Positions 43,513 to 54,606 of a stretch of 64,000 nt of DNA are shown here, piece after piece; positions within the stretch are counted from its first letter, which is position 1; each line of letters opens with the position of its first letter. The notes beneath the pieces are model-generated. The model was not told the origin of the DNA, did no database searches, and saw nothing but the letters and a program-made list of their open reading frames with translations. The DNA lies in contig CAJXLM010000002.1 in NCBI GenBank assembly GCA_913056175.1, positions 53,063 through 117,062 of the forward strand, in the 5' to 3' direction. Source of the DNA: an uncultured Opitutia bacterium (GTDB taxonomy: Bacteria; Verrucomicrobiota; Verrucomicrobiia; Opitutales; Puniceicoccaceae). Made by a program: the position numbers and the translations under genes.

Positions 43513-44550
43513 TCATGGCAGGGAAAAACGGCGGAAGCGTGCGGGCGGAAGGGCGGGGGAGCCGAGATCGAGGGTGGGACCGTAGCGAAAGAGGAGGGGC
43601 TCGGGCGAGACGGGCGCGAATCCGTGGGCGACCCGCTCTTCGTTGATGAGGTCGAGGGCGTAGCGGTCGAGGGCGAGGAGGTCGGAGCTGAGGAGGAGTT
43701 TGGGCTCGCGGTGGACGTAGAGGGAGTCGAAGCGTCGTCCGCCGATCCACTGCGTCCGCGTGAGGGGAAGGACGGTGAAAAGGTAGGTGCGCCGGAACTC
43801 GGGGATGGCGGCGATCTCCACGGCGGAGGAGGCCGCGCCCACGGGACGGGAGAAGAAGCGGGCCTGGTTGGAGACGGCCCAGAGGCTCGCGTTGGTGGTG
43901 GCGCCGTTGATGCCGAGGACGGGGTAGGCCTGGGCGATGGGAAGGTTGATCCAGAAATCGAGGTCAAAGAGGAGGGGGAGGGGAAGGTAACTGAGCCGGT
44001 CCTCGCCCTCCGCCTGGGGCTCGCCGGCTCCGACCTCCTCGGGGTTGAGGAGCGGGTCCGGGGGGAGGGGGCTCTCGTAGACCCAGCGGGGGCTTTGCGA
44101 GGCGGGATCCTCCAGCGGTAGCACGGGCATCCCGGCGAAGCGGTCGCCGTCCGCGCTGAGCGGGGGGAGGAATCCGCTGGCGCGGAGGCGGTAGGCCGAG
44201 AGGTCGGTGAGGAAGAGATCCTCGCGGCGGAAGCCCCGTTCCACGAGGGCGTCGGCGACCGCCCGGACGAGGGCTCGCGGAGTCTGCAGCCCGTTGCCGC
44301 TGTTGGTGTAGACCTTGAGGCCGACCCGGCCGGTCGGTCCCGGCTCGATCGGTCCCCGGTCCTCTTCCCAGGCGGCGAAGAGAACCGAGACCGCTTCGGC
44401 GTAGGGAACGGGGGAGCGGTCGGGAGCCCAGGTGGCCGCGAAGACCGGCGCGGGCCCGGCCTCCCCGGGGGAGGCTGGGCTGGGCTCTTGCCCGTCGCTT
44501 CCCGTGCCGGAGACGAGGAGCAGGCAGGCGATCGCGAGGCGGCGGAGCAT
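43513..44550 (-). CDS. Secreted DUF362-like protein of unknown function
   Basis: A 345-residue protein with a putative signal peptide (MLRRLAIACLLLVSGTGSDG). The stretch VGLKVYTNSGNGLQTPRALV followed by a helix and RREDLFLTDLSAY resembles the start of DUF362 domains, in which a nucleophile-poor alpha/beta fold of unknown role is found. The later part (LPLPLLFDLDFWINLPIAQAY, then GINGATTNASLWAVSN) also fits DUF362, where asparagine and glycine stretches follow. No ferredoxin cysteines are present, unlike many relatives. The assignment is a fold-level impression. It converges with secDF and is 81 bases downstream of the amgK-like gene. Confidence 0.6.
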   Translation of the reverse strand: MLRRLAIACLLLVSGTGSDGQEPSPASPGEAGPAPVFAATWAPDRSPVPYAEAVSVLFAAWEEDRGPIEPGPTGRVGLKVYTNSGNGLQTPRALVRAVADALVERGFRREDLFLTDLSAYRLRASGFLPPLSADGDRFAGMPVLPLEDPASQSPRWVYESPLPPDPLLNPEEVGAGEPQAEGEDRLSYLPLPLLFDLDFWINLPIAQAYPVLGINGATTNASLWAVSNQARFFSRPVGAASSAVEIAAIPEFRRTYLFTVLPLTRTQWIGGRRFDSLYVHREPKLLLSSDLLALDRYALDLINEERVAHGFAPVSPEPLLFRYGPTLDLGSPALPPARFRRFSLP

Positions 44551-44631
44551 GGGCCAGCTATGGACGGAAAGCGTCCCGGAGGCCAGCGTGCAGCGGGGAA
44601 AGCGGCGGCCGGCCCTTTCGCGCGGGCCCGG

Positions 44632-45633
44632 TCAGCCCGGGATCGCCCGGATGCGGGGATGGTCCCGCCAGCGGGCGGCGGCCTCGGCGTGGGCCGGGAA
44701 ACCGGCCTCGCGAGCCGCTTCCTCGAGGCGGCGGAGGGCGGTGGGGAGCGGCTGGCGAAAGGCGGGGACCCCGCGGCGGAGGCCGAACTCCCCGAAGGTC
44801 CCGAGGGCCTGGAGCAGTCGTTGGACGGCGGCGACGGCGAGGTGCCGCCGGGCTTCCCCGGCAAGGGGTGCCCGCGCCGCGTAGGCGGCGAGGAGTTCGT
44901 CGCGCAGGGGGGGGACCAGAGGGACGTAGGGATCGTAGAGTAGGCTGGCGAGGTCGTAGAGCACGGGTCCGCGCCGCAGGCCCTGGAAATCGAGGACGCG
45001 CACGACCCCCTGATCGTCGAGAACGAGGTTCCGGCTCTGGAAGTCGCGGTGGATCCATCCGTGCGGGGTCTCTTCGAGGGCGTCGAGGAGCCGCTCCCGC
45101 TCGCGGGCGCGGGCCGCCTCGAGTGGGTCCGGCTGCTCCGGCTGCAGCGCGCCGAGGAAGCGCCCGGCGAACGCATCGTGCTCGGCGGCCCGTTCCGGGC
45201 GGTCGAGGGGCCCGAGGGTCGGCTCGGCTTCCGCCGGGGGGAAACGCGCCGGCAGGGCGTGCAGGCGGGCGAGGGTGGCGACCGCCTGCCGGTAGACCGG
45301 GGCGAGCCGGGACGGGTCGGCGTGGGCGAGGGATTCCAGCGTTCGGTCGCCGACATCCTCGACCCAGCTGCGGTGGGCCTCGGGCTCGGCGGCGAGGAGG
45401 GCGGGGACCGGTAGACCCGCCGCGCGAAGGCCTTCGGCGAGAGCGTCGAAACGGCGGTTTTCCGCCGGCTCCGGTGGGTAGAGCATGAGGACCCGCGCCG
45501 GCTCGCCTCCGCGCACGCGGAGGAAGACCCGGCCGGAAGCACCGGCGGCGAGGGGTTCGAGCGCGCGCCCGGGCCCACCCTCCGGGAAACGGGCCCGGTC
45601 GGCGGTGAGGAGTTCCGCGGGGTCCCCGTTCAT
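44632..45633 (-). CDS. amgK: AmgK-like amino-sugar kinase (aminoglycoside phosphotransferase fold)
   Basis: A 333-residue APH-fold kinase. The catalytic loop GWIHRDFQSRNLVLDD contains the HxDxxxxN-type residues and LDFQGLRRGPVLYDLASLLYD supplies the metal-binding Asp region. The pairing with a MurU-like nucleotidyltransferase matches the Pseudomonas AmgK-MurU module, which phosphorylates MurNAc/GlcNAc at C1 and makes UDP-MurNAc from recycled cell wall, bypassing fosfomycin-sensitive MurA. The start ATG at 45633 overlaps the murU stop (ATGA). The role is inferred from context plus fold. Confidence 0.78.
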   Translation of the reverse strand: MNGDPAELLTADRARFPEGGPGRALEPLAAGASGRVFLRVRGGEPARVLMLYPPEPAENRRFDALAEGLRAAGLPVPALLAAEPEAHRSWVEDVGDRTLESLAHADPSRLAPVYRQAVATLARLHALPARFPPAEAEPTLGPLDRPERAAEHDAFAGRFLGALQPEQPDPLEAARARERERLLDALEETPHGWIHRDFQSRNLVLDDQGVVRVLDFQGLRRGPVLYDLASLLYDPYVPLVPPLRDELLAAYAARAPLAGEARRHLAVAAVQRLLQALGTFGEFGLRRGVPAFRQPLPTALRRLEEAAREAGFPAHAEAAARWRDHPRIRAIPG

Positions 45634-46403
45634 GCCGGTTCGCCTGGCCAGGCGCGGGCGGCGGCCAATCCCGCCGGGCGGAGTCGCTCGTAGGCGGCGA
45701 GGGTGCCCGCATCCTCCCATCGGCAGGGGGTGAGTGGGCAGAGGGCGACGGCGTCCGGCCGGTCGGTGAGGGCGCGGCGCCATCCGGCGACGACGGACTC
45801 CCGGACGCCCGGGCGGAGGTAGGCGAGGAAGGCGGGCTCCACCACACTCAGGCCGAGGTAGGTGTGCCGCTGGCCTCCCCGGAACGCCGGGGCGTCGCCG
45901 GTTGCCGGGCCGAGGGCGCGGACCCTCCCGACGGAATCGGCGAGGACATGGGGCTCCGGGCCGCCCGGGAGGGTGCCGAGGGTGACGAGGCGCTCCCCGC
46001 TGGCGGCCGCGTGGGCGGCGAAGAGCTTCTCGAGCGGGGCGTCCGTGACGGTGTCCGGATTGCTGAGCAGGAGGGGCTCCGGCCCCAAGCGGCCCGCGAG
46101 GTTGCGAAGGCCACCCCCCGTCTCCAGCCGGTAGGGCTCGTGGACGAGCTCCACGGGCAGTCCTCGCCAGGTCCCGTCCGGGAAGTGCGCCGTGAAGGCT
46201 TCGGGATGGAGATGGGTCGTCACGAGAAAACGCCGGATCCCCGCCTCGGCGGCGTGGGTCATCGCCCGGGTGAGGAGGGTTTCCCCCCCGACGGGGAGCA
46301 GGGCCTTCGGGGTCTCCGCGGTGAGCGGGCCCAGTCGGCTGCCGAGGCCCGCGGCGGGCAGGAAAGCGGTTCGGGGGCGGGAGGATGGAGGCGAGGAGCT
46401 CAC
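45630..46403 (-). CDS. murU: MurU-like sugar-1-phosphate nucleotidyltransferase
   Basis: A 257-residue GT-A fold nucleotidyltransferase. The nucleotide-binding signature is FLPAAGLGSRLGPLTAETPK with KALLPVGG following, and the metal-binding Asp lies in LLSNPDTVTD. WEDAGTLAAYERL near the end is typical of MurU/RmlA-type enzymes. It is predicted to form UDP-MurNAc from MurNAc-1-P. The start is taken as GTG at 46403; upstream in-frame codons would run into the amtB promoter region. It forms a coupled pair with the downstream kinase. Confidence 0.8.
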   Translation of the reverse strand: MSSSPPSSRPRTAFLPAAGLGSRLGPLTAETPKALLPVGGETLLTRAMTHAAEAGIRRFLVTTHLHPEAFTAHFPDGTWRGLPVELVHEPYRLETGGGLRNLAGRLGPEPLLLSNPDTVTDAPLEKLFAAHAAASGERLVTLGTLPGGPEPHVLADSVGRVRALGPATGDAPAFRGGQRHTYLGLSVVEPAFLAYLRPGVRESVVAGWRRALTDRPDAVALCPLTPCRWEDAGTLAAYERLRPAGLAAARAWPGEPA

Positions 46404-46493
46404 CGCCGGGAAGCAGAGCAGCGTCGGCCGGGCAGGGCGAAATCTTTTGCTTCCCCGCCCGGCTCCCAGTCTCGCCGGAGCGCATGCACGGAT

Positions 46494-46509
46494 TGGCACG
46501 GGCATTGCT
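46494..46509 (+). promoter_or_regulatory. Sigma54 (-24/-12) promoter of amtB-glnK
   Basis: TGGCACGGGCATTGCT is a full consensus match with GG (46495-46496) and GC (46507-46508) 12 bases apart. It differs from the promoter at 12096 at only two positions. Predicted start of transcription is near 46520, leaving about 65 bases of leader before amtB. It implies NtrC-type control by nitrogen limitation; the activator gene is not in the window. Confidence 0.87.
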
Positions 46510-46585
46510 TCTTCAGGAATGCGAAGCCGTCGCCCACCCGCGGGCGGGGCCTCCCACACCTGAATCGCCAAAACCACACCACACT

Positions 46586-47989
46586 ATGACCAAGCAATTG
46601 ATGAAACTCGGATTTTTCGGGGCGGCTCTCCTGATGGTGGCCGGCCTGGCGGGGATCGGGGGAGAAGCCATGGCCCAGGAGGAGACCTCCCTGATGATCG
46701 TCGACCAGGCGATCAACGCCGAGGGGGCCCCGGGGCCGGATGACGACTACCTCGAGCTCCTCTCCACCTACGGGGTCACCTTCGACTTCTTCACGATCAG
46801 CACGCTCTGGACCGTCATCGCGGCGGCCCTCGTCTTCCTCATGCACCTCGGCTTTGCCAGCCTCGAGGCGGGGCTCACCCAGTCGAAGAACACGGTGAAC
46901 ATTCTCTTCAAGAATGTTTTCATCATCACCATGGGGATCCTCGTCTACGGGATCTATGGCTTCAACGCGATGTATCCCGGCGACTTCAACGGGTGGTTTG
47001 CCACCGGGTCGCCGCTGCTCGCGGCCGACTACGCGGGGACGACCTTCGCCTACGGGGGAACGGGCTTGGCCATGACCGGCTGGGCGGACTTCATCTTCCA
47101 GGCCATGTTCGCGGCGACCGCCGCCACCATCGTCTCCGGGGCCGTCGCCGAGCGCATCAAGCTCCCCACCTTCATGGTTTTCGCGACCCTCCTCGTGGCC
47201 TTCGCCTATCCGGTGTCCGGTTCCTGGCAGTGGGGTGGTGGCTGGCTGGCCCAGAACGGCTTCTACGACTTCGCGGGCTCTTCCCTCGTGCACGGTTTCG
47301 GCGGTTTCGCGGCCCTGGCCTGTGCGATGCTCATCGGCCCCCGCCGGGGCAAGTACGTGAACGGGGAGATCCGTCCGATCATCGGCCACAGCATGCCCCT
47401 CGCTACCATCGGGGTCTTCCTGCTCTTCCTCGGCTGGTTCGGCTTCAACGGGGGCTCGGTGCTCTCGGCCGCGCCCGAGGGGGTCTCCTATGTGTTCGTG
47501 ACCACCGCGATGGCCGCCTCGGCGGGCGCGATGGGGGCGATCTTCCTCTCCTGGCTGCTGCTGCGGAAGCCGGATCTCTCCATGGCACTCAACGGGATCC
47601 TCGCCGGCCTGGTGGGCATCACCGCCGGTGCCGACTCCATCTCCATCTGGGGGAGTGTGATCGTCGGCTTCCTCGCCGGGCTCCTCGTGGTGATCTCGAT
47701 CATCTTCTTCGACAAGGTGAAGATCGACGACCCGGTCGGGGCCATCTCCGTGCACGGTGTCTGCGGCATCTGGGGCACCCTCGCCGTGGCGATCTTCAGT
47801 GACGCCGCCGGCTTCGGGATCCAGCTGATCGGTACCCTCTCCATCTGCGGTTTCGCCTTCCTCTTCTCGCTGATCGTCTTTGCGATCCTCAAGGGGATCA
47901 TGGGCGCCCGCGTCTCCGAGGAGGAAGAGGCCGAGGGTCTCGACATCGGGGAACACGGCCAGGAAGCCTACGCGATCAAGCCTTCCTGA
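46586..47989 (+). CDS. amtB: Ammonium transporter AmtB
   Basis: A 467-residue ammonium channel. A cleavable signal peptide ends near AMAQEE, then eleven membrane helices. Family landmarks are the first-helix region LVFLMHLGFASLEAGLTQSK, the pore-lining His in DFAGSSLVHGFGG and the second in ISVHGVCGIWGTLAV. The ATG at 46586 is the only one that gives a sensible signal peptide. It is followed by glnK, whose product plugs the channel when nitrogen is plentiful. Confidence 0.95.
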   Translation: MTKQLMKLGFFGAALLMVAGLAGIGGEAMAQEETSLMIVDQAINAEGAPGPDDDYLELLSTYGVTFDFFTISTLWTVIAAALVFLMHLGFASLEAGLTQSKNTVNILFKNVFIITMGILVYGIYGFNAMYPGDFNGWFATGSPLLAADYAGTTFAYGGTGLAMTGWADFIFQAMFAATAATIVSGAVAERIKLPTFMVFATLLVAFAYPVSGSWQWGGGWLAQNGFYDFAGSSLVHGFGGFAALACAMLIGPRRGKYVNGEIRPIIGHSMPLATIGVFLLFLGWFGFNGGSVLSAAPEGVSYVFVTTAMAASAGAMGAIFLSWLLLRKPDLSMALNGILAGLVGITAGADSISIWGSVIVGFLAGLLVVISIIFFDKVKIDDPVGAISVHGVCGIWGTLAVAIFSDAAGFGIQLIGTLSICGFAFLFSLIVFAILKGIMGARVSEEEEAEGLDIGEHGQEAYAIKPS

Positions 47990-48027
47990 AGCGGAATCGC
48001 TTGTCATCCGGGAACCACACCCGATAA

Positions 48028-48387
<360 letters not shown>

Positions 48388-48422
48388 GCGCCACTCCGGG
48401 GAATTGCTCCCCGCTTTGCACG

Positions 48423-48451
48423 GGCCTTCCGGGACTCGCTCCCGGAAGGCC
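48423..48451 (+). terminator. Hairpin downstream of glnK, probable terminator
   Basis: Perfect 12-base arms GGCCTTCCGGGA and TCCCGGAAGGCC flank a 5-base loop, 35 bases after the glnK stop. The following TTCGTGTCT is only weakly T-rich, so termination efficiency is uncertain. Confidence 0.65.
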
Positions 48452-48520
48452 TTCGTGTCTCCGGTGGCGACGGCTTCCCGGATTGCCAACCGGGCAGGGG
48501 CGCCCCATCGTCGGGCGGTA

Positions 48521-50161
48521 ATGACGGAAGGCACCCGGTCCCTCCTCCGCCTCGGGTCGGCCGGGGTGGTCGCGCTCCTCCTGATGCTGGTCGCCGGTTG
48601 CGCCGACCCGGAGGAGCGCTACGCGCGCGGCTTAGAGCGAGCGCGCGAGACCCTCGAAGCCGGCGACCGGGAAGCCGCCGTGGAAGAACTCAACGATCTC
48701 TACGCCGAATTCCCGGAGAAGACGGAGGTGCTCGTGGCAATCGGGGAAATCCTCGAGGAGGACGGAGACGGTGTCTTTGCGGCGGCCTACTACGAGCGCG
48801 CGGCCCGCGAGTCCGAAGGGAACGAGGATCTCTACCTGCGCGCGGCGCGGCTCTACGAGGCCGCGGGGGATACCGGGCAGGCCCGGGAGGTTCTCGACCC
48901 CTACCTGGAGGTGGTCGACGGGGATGCGGCGGCCTATCTCCTCTCGGCGGACCTCTACCAGCGGGAGCGGCGCTGGCAATCGGCGCTGCGCGACTACCTG
49001 CGGGCCGATCGGCTGGATGGTCCCGGCCGCAATCCCGCCTACGCCGTGCAGATCGCCGACCTCTACCGCTCCCTCGGCAATCTCCCGCAGGCGGAGGTCT
49101 ACTACCGGCGGGCTCTCGAGGCCGCCCCGGAGGACCGCCTGGCCGCCCTGCTCGGCCTGCTCTCCACCCAGTACGAGCGGGGGGAGTACGGCGCGGCGGA
49201 GAGGACTATCGGCCAACTCGAGGAGGAGTTTCCGGGCGCGCTCGCCAGCAGTGAGCAGGCCCGGGTGGCCGCGCAGGTGGCCTCCTGGCGGCAAAGCCTC
49301 GAGGAGGCCGCGGCGGTCCTCGCCGCAGTCGAGGAACCGGAGGAACCGGAAACGGTCGCCGCGGAGCCGGCCCCGGTCGCCTCCGGGCAATCGGCGGCCG
49401 CCTCCGGGGAACCGGGCGGGGCCGAACCGACCGCCGGGGAGAGCACTCCAACCGGCGCCGGGGAGAACGGAGAAGCACCCGGGGCCGGGGGCGCGCTCGC
49501 GGCCGGGAGGGGCAAGCTGGCCGCCGCCGGGGACAGCCCGGGGCCAACGGGTACCGGGGAAGAAACCGGGAGCCCGGCGGATTTCCCGCCCGCGGAGACT
49601 CCGGAGGCGGGTCGCATCCCCGCTGCCGAAGGGGAAGGGGAAGGCGGGGGCGAGACGGCTCCGGTGACGGCCGAGCCCGCCCCGGCGATCCCGGAACCGG
49701 CCGAGTGGGAGCGCCTGCGCACCGAGGCGGAGACCGCGCTGGCCGCCGGGGAGGCCGGGGAGGCCGTCCGGCTCTACTGGCAGGCGGTCAACCGGCGCAT
49801 GGAGAATGCGGGCCTCTGGGCCGGCCTTGCCGGGGCGTACGGGGAAGCCGGGGATCTCCCCAACGCCGAAATCGCCATCCTCGAGGCGCGGCGGCGGGAT
49901 CCGGCGAATCTCGACTACCTTCTCCGCTATCTCCGCATTGTCCAGGAGACCCGGTCCCGGCTCGGTTTCCGGGACGAGCTGGAGCGCGCCTACGAGCAGT
50001 TCCCGAATAGTCCGGACGTGCTCCTTGTCCTCGCCCGCTTCTACGGCGGTCCCGGCAACAACTCCGGGGGAGCGCGGTTCTACTACGAGGAATTCCTCCG
50101 GCTGGCACCCGATCATCCCGAGGCGGCGGAGGCCCGCGCCGAGCTGGCCCGTCTCCGCTGA
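48521..50161 (+). CDS. TPR-repeat lipoprotein
   Basis: A 546-residue lipoprotein. The signal peptide ends with the lipobox LVAGC (Cys27). About seven TPR-like helical repeats follow (for example ALRDYLRADRLDGPGRNPAY, LYRSLGNLPQAEVYYRRALE). Residues of roughly 270-400 are a low-complexity linker rich in Ala, Glu, Gly, Pro and Thr. A second TPR block (AGEAGEAVRLYWQAVNRRME, then GAYGEAGDLPNAEIAILEAR) ends the protein. It is probably an outer-membrane or periplasmic scaffold; no specific function can be assigned. The ATG at 48521 was chosen for the signal peptide. Confidence 0.85.
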   Translation: MTEGTRSLLRLGSAGVVALLLMLVAGCADPEERYARGLERARETLEAGDREAAVEELNDLYAEFPEKTEVLVAIGEILEEDGDGVFAAAYYERAARESEGNEDLYLRAARLYEAAGDTGQAREVLDPYLEVVDGDAAAYLLSADLYQRERRWQSALRDYLRADRLDGPGRNPAYAVQIADLYRSLGNLPQAEVYYRRALEAAPEDRLAALLGLLSTQYERGEYGAAERTIGQLEEEFPGALASSEQARVAAQVASWRQSLEEAAAVLAAVEEPEEPETVAAEPAPVASGQSAAASGEPGGAEPTAGESTPTGAGENGEAPGAGGALAAGRGKLAAAGDSPGPTGTGEETGSPADFPPAETPEAGRIPAAEGEGEGGGETAPVTAEPAPAIPEPAEWERLRTEAETALAAGEAGEAVRLYWQAVNRRMENAGLWAGLAGAYGEAGDLPNAEIAILEARRRDPANLDYLLRYLRIVQETRSRLGFRDELERAYEQFPNSPDVLLVLARFYGGPGNNSGGARFYYEEFLRLAPDHPEAAEARAELARLR

Positions 50162-50252
50162 TTCCCGGCGAGCCGGCGGGCACCGGGGCGGTCGTCCGCG
50201 GAGCGAGATCGGCCTTTGCCACCGGGCGTGGTTGCTGTATCGGTTACGGGCG

Positions 50253-52070
50253 GTGATTGCCCGGGAGACCATCGACGAAGTCCGTCAACGGGCCAACCTC
50301 CTCGAGGTGGCCGCCCGTTATACAACCCTGCACCGGGCGGGCCGGGAGTACCGTGGGTTGAGCCCCTTCGCGGAGGAGAAGACCCCCTCTTTCTACGTCA
50401 ACCCGGAGAAGAATGTCTTCACCTGCTTCAGCACCCAGGAGTCCGGGGATCTCTTTGCCTTTGTCCAGAAGATGGAGAACCTCGGTTTCCAGGAGGCCGT
50501 GGAAAGTCTCGCCGAGCGCTTCGGGGTGGAGATCCGCTACGAGCAGGGAGGACCCTCGCGCGGGGAAGTCTCCCTCCGCCGGCAACTTTTTGAGATCCAC
50601 GGTCAAGCCGCCGAGTTCTTCGCCAGTTCCTTCCGCTCGCCCGCCGGGGAGTCCATGCGCCGGTACTGGGCAGAGTCGCGCGGGTTTTCCGCGGAGCTCG
50701 CCGAGAGCCTGCGGATCGGGCGGGCCCCACAGGACGGGGAGGCTCTCGCCGCGTTCCTCCGCAAGAAGGGCTTCGGGGACCGCGAGCTGGAGGCCTCCGG
50801 CCTGTTCTACGAGCGTCGGCAGCCGCAGGCACCCCTCCGCTGTCGTTTCCGCGGACGCTTGATGATCCCGATCCGGGACGTCCAGGAGAGGGTGATCGCC
50901 TTCACCGCCCGGGCCACCGAGGAAACGCCGGAGGACGACCCCAGCCGGGAGGCCAAGTACATCAACTCCCCGGAGACCCCTCTCTTCCGGAAGGGCTCGG
51001 TCGTTTTCGGGCTGGAAAGGGCCCGCGGCGCGGTGCGGGGCGGGCGCCGTTTCCTCCTCGTGGAAGGGCAGCTCGATGTCCTCCGCTGCTGGGAAAACGG
51101 CCTCGAGGAGGCGGTCGCCCTGCAGGGGACTGCCTCCGGGGAGGAGCAGTTCCGGCTCCTGCAGCGCTATGGCAACGGGGTCGATGTCCTCCTCGATGGG
51201 GATGAGGCGGGGGGACGGGCCGCCTTCCGCATGATCCCTACCGCCCTCCGCCTCGGCCTCGACCTGCGCCTCGCCGCCCTGCCGACCGGGACGGATCCCG
51301 ATGACTGGGTCCGCCGGGAAGGTCCGGAGGGGCTCCGGGCGGTCCGCGGGCAGGCCCTCGGCCCGATCGCCTTCGCCCTGCAACGGCTGGCCCCGCGTCC
51401 CGGGGACCTCGGGGTCCAGGAGCGGGCGGCGGTCCTCGCCGAGGTCTTTCCGCTGCTCGCCGAGGTGGCCTCCGCGGTGGCGCGGGAGGATTACCTGGAG
51501 GAGGTCGCCGCTTACCTGCGGGTCGACCCGGGGGCGCTCCGGCAGGATTTCCGCCGGGCGGGCTCCGGCCGACCCGCCGCCCCCCGGGGGGCGGCGGCTC
51601 CCCAGCGGGCGCCGGAAGGATCGGCTTTGGTGTTGACAGAAAACGAAGAGGTTCTTCTCTTCTTCGCTTTGCGCGATGCGGAGCTGCGCCCAGTTTTAGC
51701 GGATGTAATTGATTTTGATTGGCTTACGAACGAAAAGGTGGCGGCCAAGCTGCTGCGGAGAGCGCTCGCGGAGACCCGCGAGGGAGTTTTTTCCGGGAGC
51801 GAGCAGTTTCACCGCGAGTGCGAGGAGGAGGAAGAGCGCCGATTGGTTGCCCAGCTCCTCCGACCCGCCGAGGGTCCCGCCGAGCCGGCCCTGGTCGCTG
51901 ACCAGGCCCTCCGCGAACTTGTCCGCCGGTTTGCATCCGCGGAAATTTCCTCTTTGGTCCATGAGATGAACGGTCTCGAGGCGGACCACCCCGGCCTGCG
52001 GGAGTTGCAGGCGCGGCGCCGCCAATTGCGTCACCTCATGGATCAGCCCCCTCGTTTGTCCGTTCTTTAG
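50253..52070 (+). CDS. dnaG: DNA primase DnaG with degenerate zinc-binding site
   Basis: The 605-residue primase that makes RNA primers for replication. The N-terminal zinc domain is recognisable ([20 protein letters not shown] then [16 protein letters not shown]), but the usual CPFH...CFGC ligands are Ser37, Ala40, Cys58 and Thr61, so three of four are gone. The catalytic core has the Toprim elements [11 protein letters not shown] and [13 protein letters not shown]. The C-terminal helicase-interacting part is divergent. The GTG at 50253 starts [19 protein letters not shown], the normal beginning. The gene sits directly before rpoD, the classic primase-sigma operon order. Confidence 0.92.
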   Translation: MIARETIDEVRQRANLLEVAARYTTLHRAGREYRGLSPFAEEKTPSFYVNPEKNVFTCFSTQESGDLFAFVQKMENLGFQEAVESLAERFGVEIRYEQGGPSRGEVSLRRQLFEIHGQAAEFFASSFRSPAGESMRRYWAESRGFSAELAESLRIGRAPQDGEALAAFLRKKGFGDRELEASGLFYERRQPQAPLRCRFRGRLMIPIRDVQERVIAFTARATEETPEDDPSREAKYINSPETPLFRKGSVVFGLERARGAVRGGRRFLLVEGQLDVLRCWENGLEEAVALQGTASGEEQFRLLQRYGNGVDVLLDGDEAGGRAAFRMIPTALRLGLDLRLAALPTGTDPDDWVRREGPEGLRAVRGQALGPIAFALQRLAPRPGDLGVQERAAVLAEVFPLLAEVASAVAREDYLEEVAAYLRVDPGALRQDFRRAGSGRPAAPRGAAAPQRAPEGSALVLTENEEVLLFFALRDAELRPVLADVIDFDWLTNEKVAAKLLRRALAETREGVFSGSEQFHRECEEEEERRLVAQLLRPAEGPAEPALVADQALRELVRRFASAEISSLVHEMNGLEADHPGLRELQARRRQLRHLMDQPPRLSVL

Positions 52071-52078
52071 AAAAATTT

Positions 52079-54034
<1,956 letters not shown>

Positions 54035-54045
54035 GCGGTGGGGCC

Positions 54046-54339
54046 ATGGCGGGGACCGGTGGCGGGGAAAGGAGTCCTGCCCGCCGCCGCCTTCGCTGTT
54101 GGACCGTCCTCCTCGCCCTCGCTCTTCTCCTCCCCGGGTGTGGGACCGTGCGGTTCGGCTGGGAAATCGAGGGGCAAAAGAGCCTCGGCGCGGTACCGCT
54201 AGCCTTGCCGGGGCAGGGGAGCGGAGGGGTCGCGGAGGCACCCGTCGCCCGGTGCCTCCGCGAGGACGTTCGCGGCCGGGTCCCCACGGTTCCCGCCGTT
54301 GCGGGGATCGGGACGAACCGGCAGGGCGACAACGCGTAG
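54046..54339 (+). CDS. Possible small lipoprotein
   Basis: A 97-residue open frame starting 11 bases after rpoD. A basic N-terminus (RSPARRRLRCW) and hydrophobic run TVLLALALLLPGC give a plausible lipobox with Cys32, followed by GTVRFGWEIEGQKSL. The rest is low-complexity. No homologue is recognised. It could be a real small envelope protein or a chance frame in GC-rich sequence. Confidence 0.42.
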   Translation: MAGTGGGERSPARRRLRCWTVLLALALLLPGCGTVRFGWEIEGQKSLGAVPLALPGQGSGGVAEAPVARCLREDVRGRVPTVPAVAGIGTNRQGDNA

Positions 54340-54606
54340 GAACGGCCGGGCTGCGCTCTCCCCGGGAGGGGTCCCTCTTCCTGTCCGTGACCGAATCCCC
54401 GCGGGGAAGCGGGGTCCGCTGGTCCGGAGCGGTCCGGCGCCGCCCGGCAGGCTCGGCGGGAGCCCCGGGCCGGGCCGGGACGGGGAACATCGCCGAAAGA
54501 CGGCGGAACCTCGGAGGGGAGTCCTCCCTCCCGACCCAACGCCTTCCCCTGCCCCATCCGGAGGCCGAGGCGCGGCCCGTCGCGGTCCCCCAGCGATCGG
54601 CTCAGG
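54340..54606. other. GC-rich spacer between convergent genes
   Basis: These 267 bases hold no gene that I can support. Several GC palindromes occur (CCCCGCGGGG near 54397-54406), but none is followed by a T-run. The word CCCTCTTCCTGTCCG (54373-54387) has a close relative at 43352-43368 in another convergent spacer. Confidence 0.5.
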
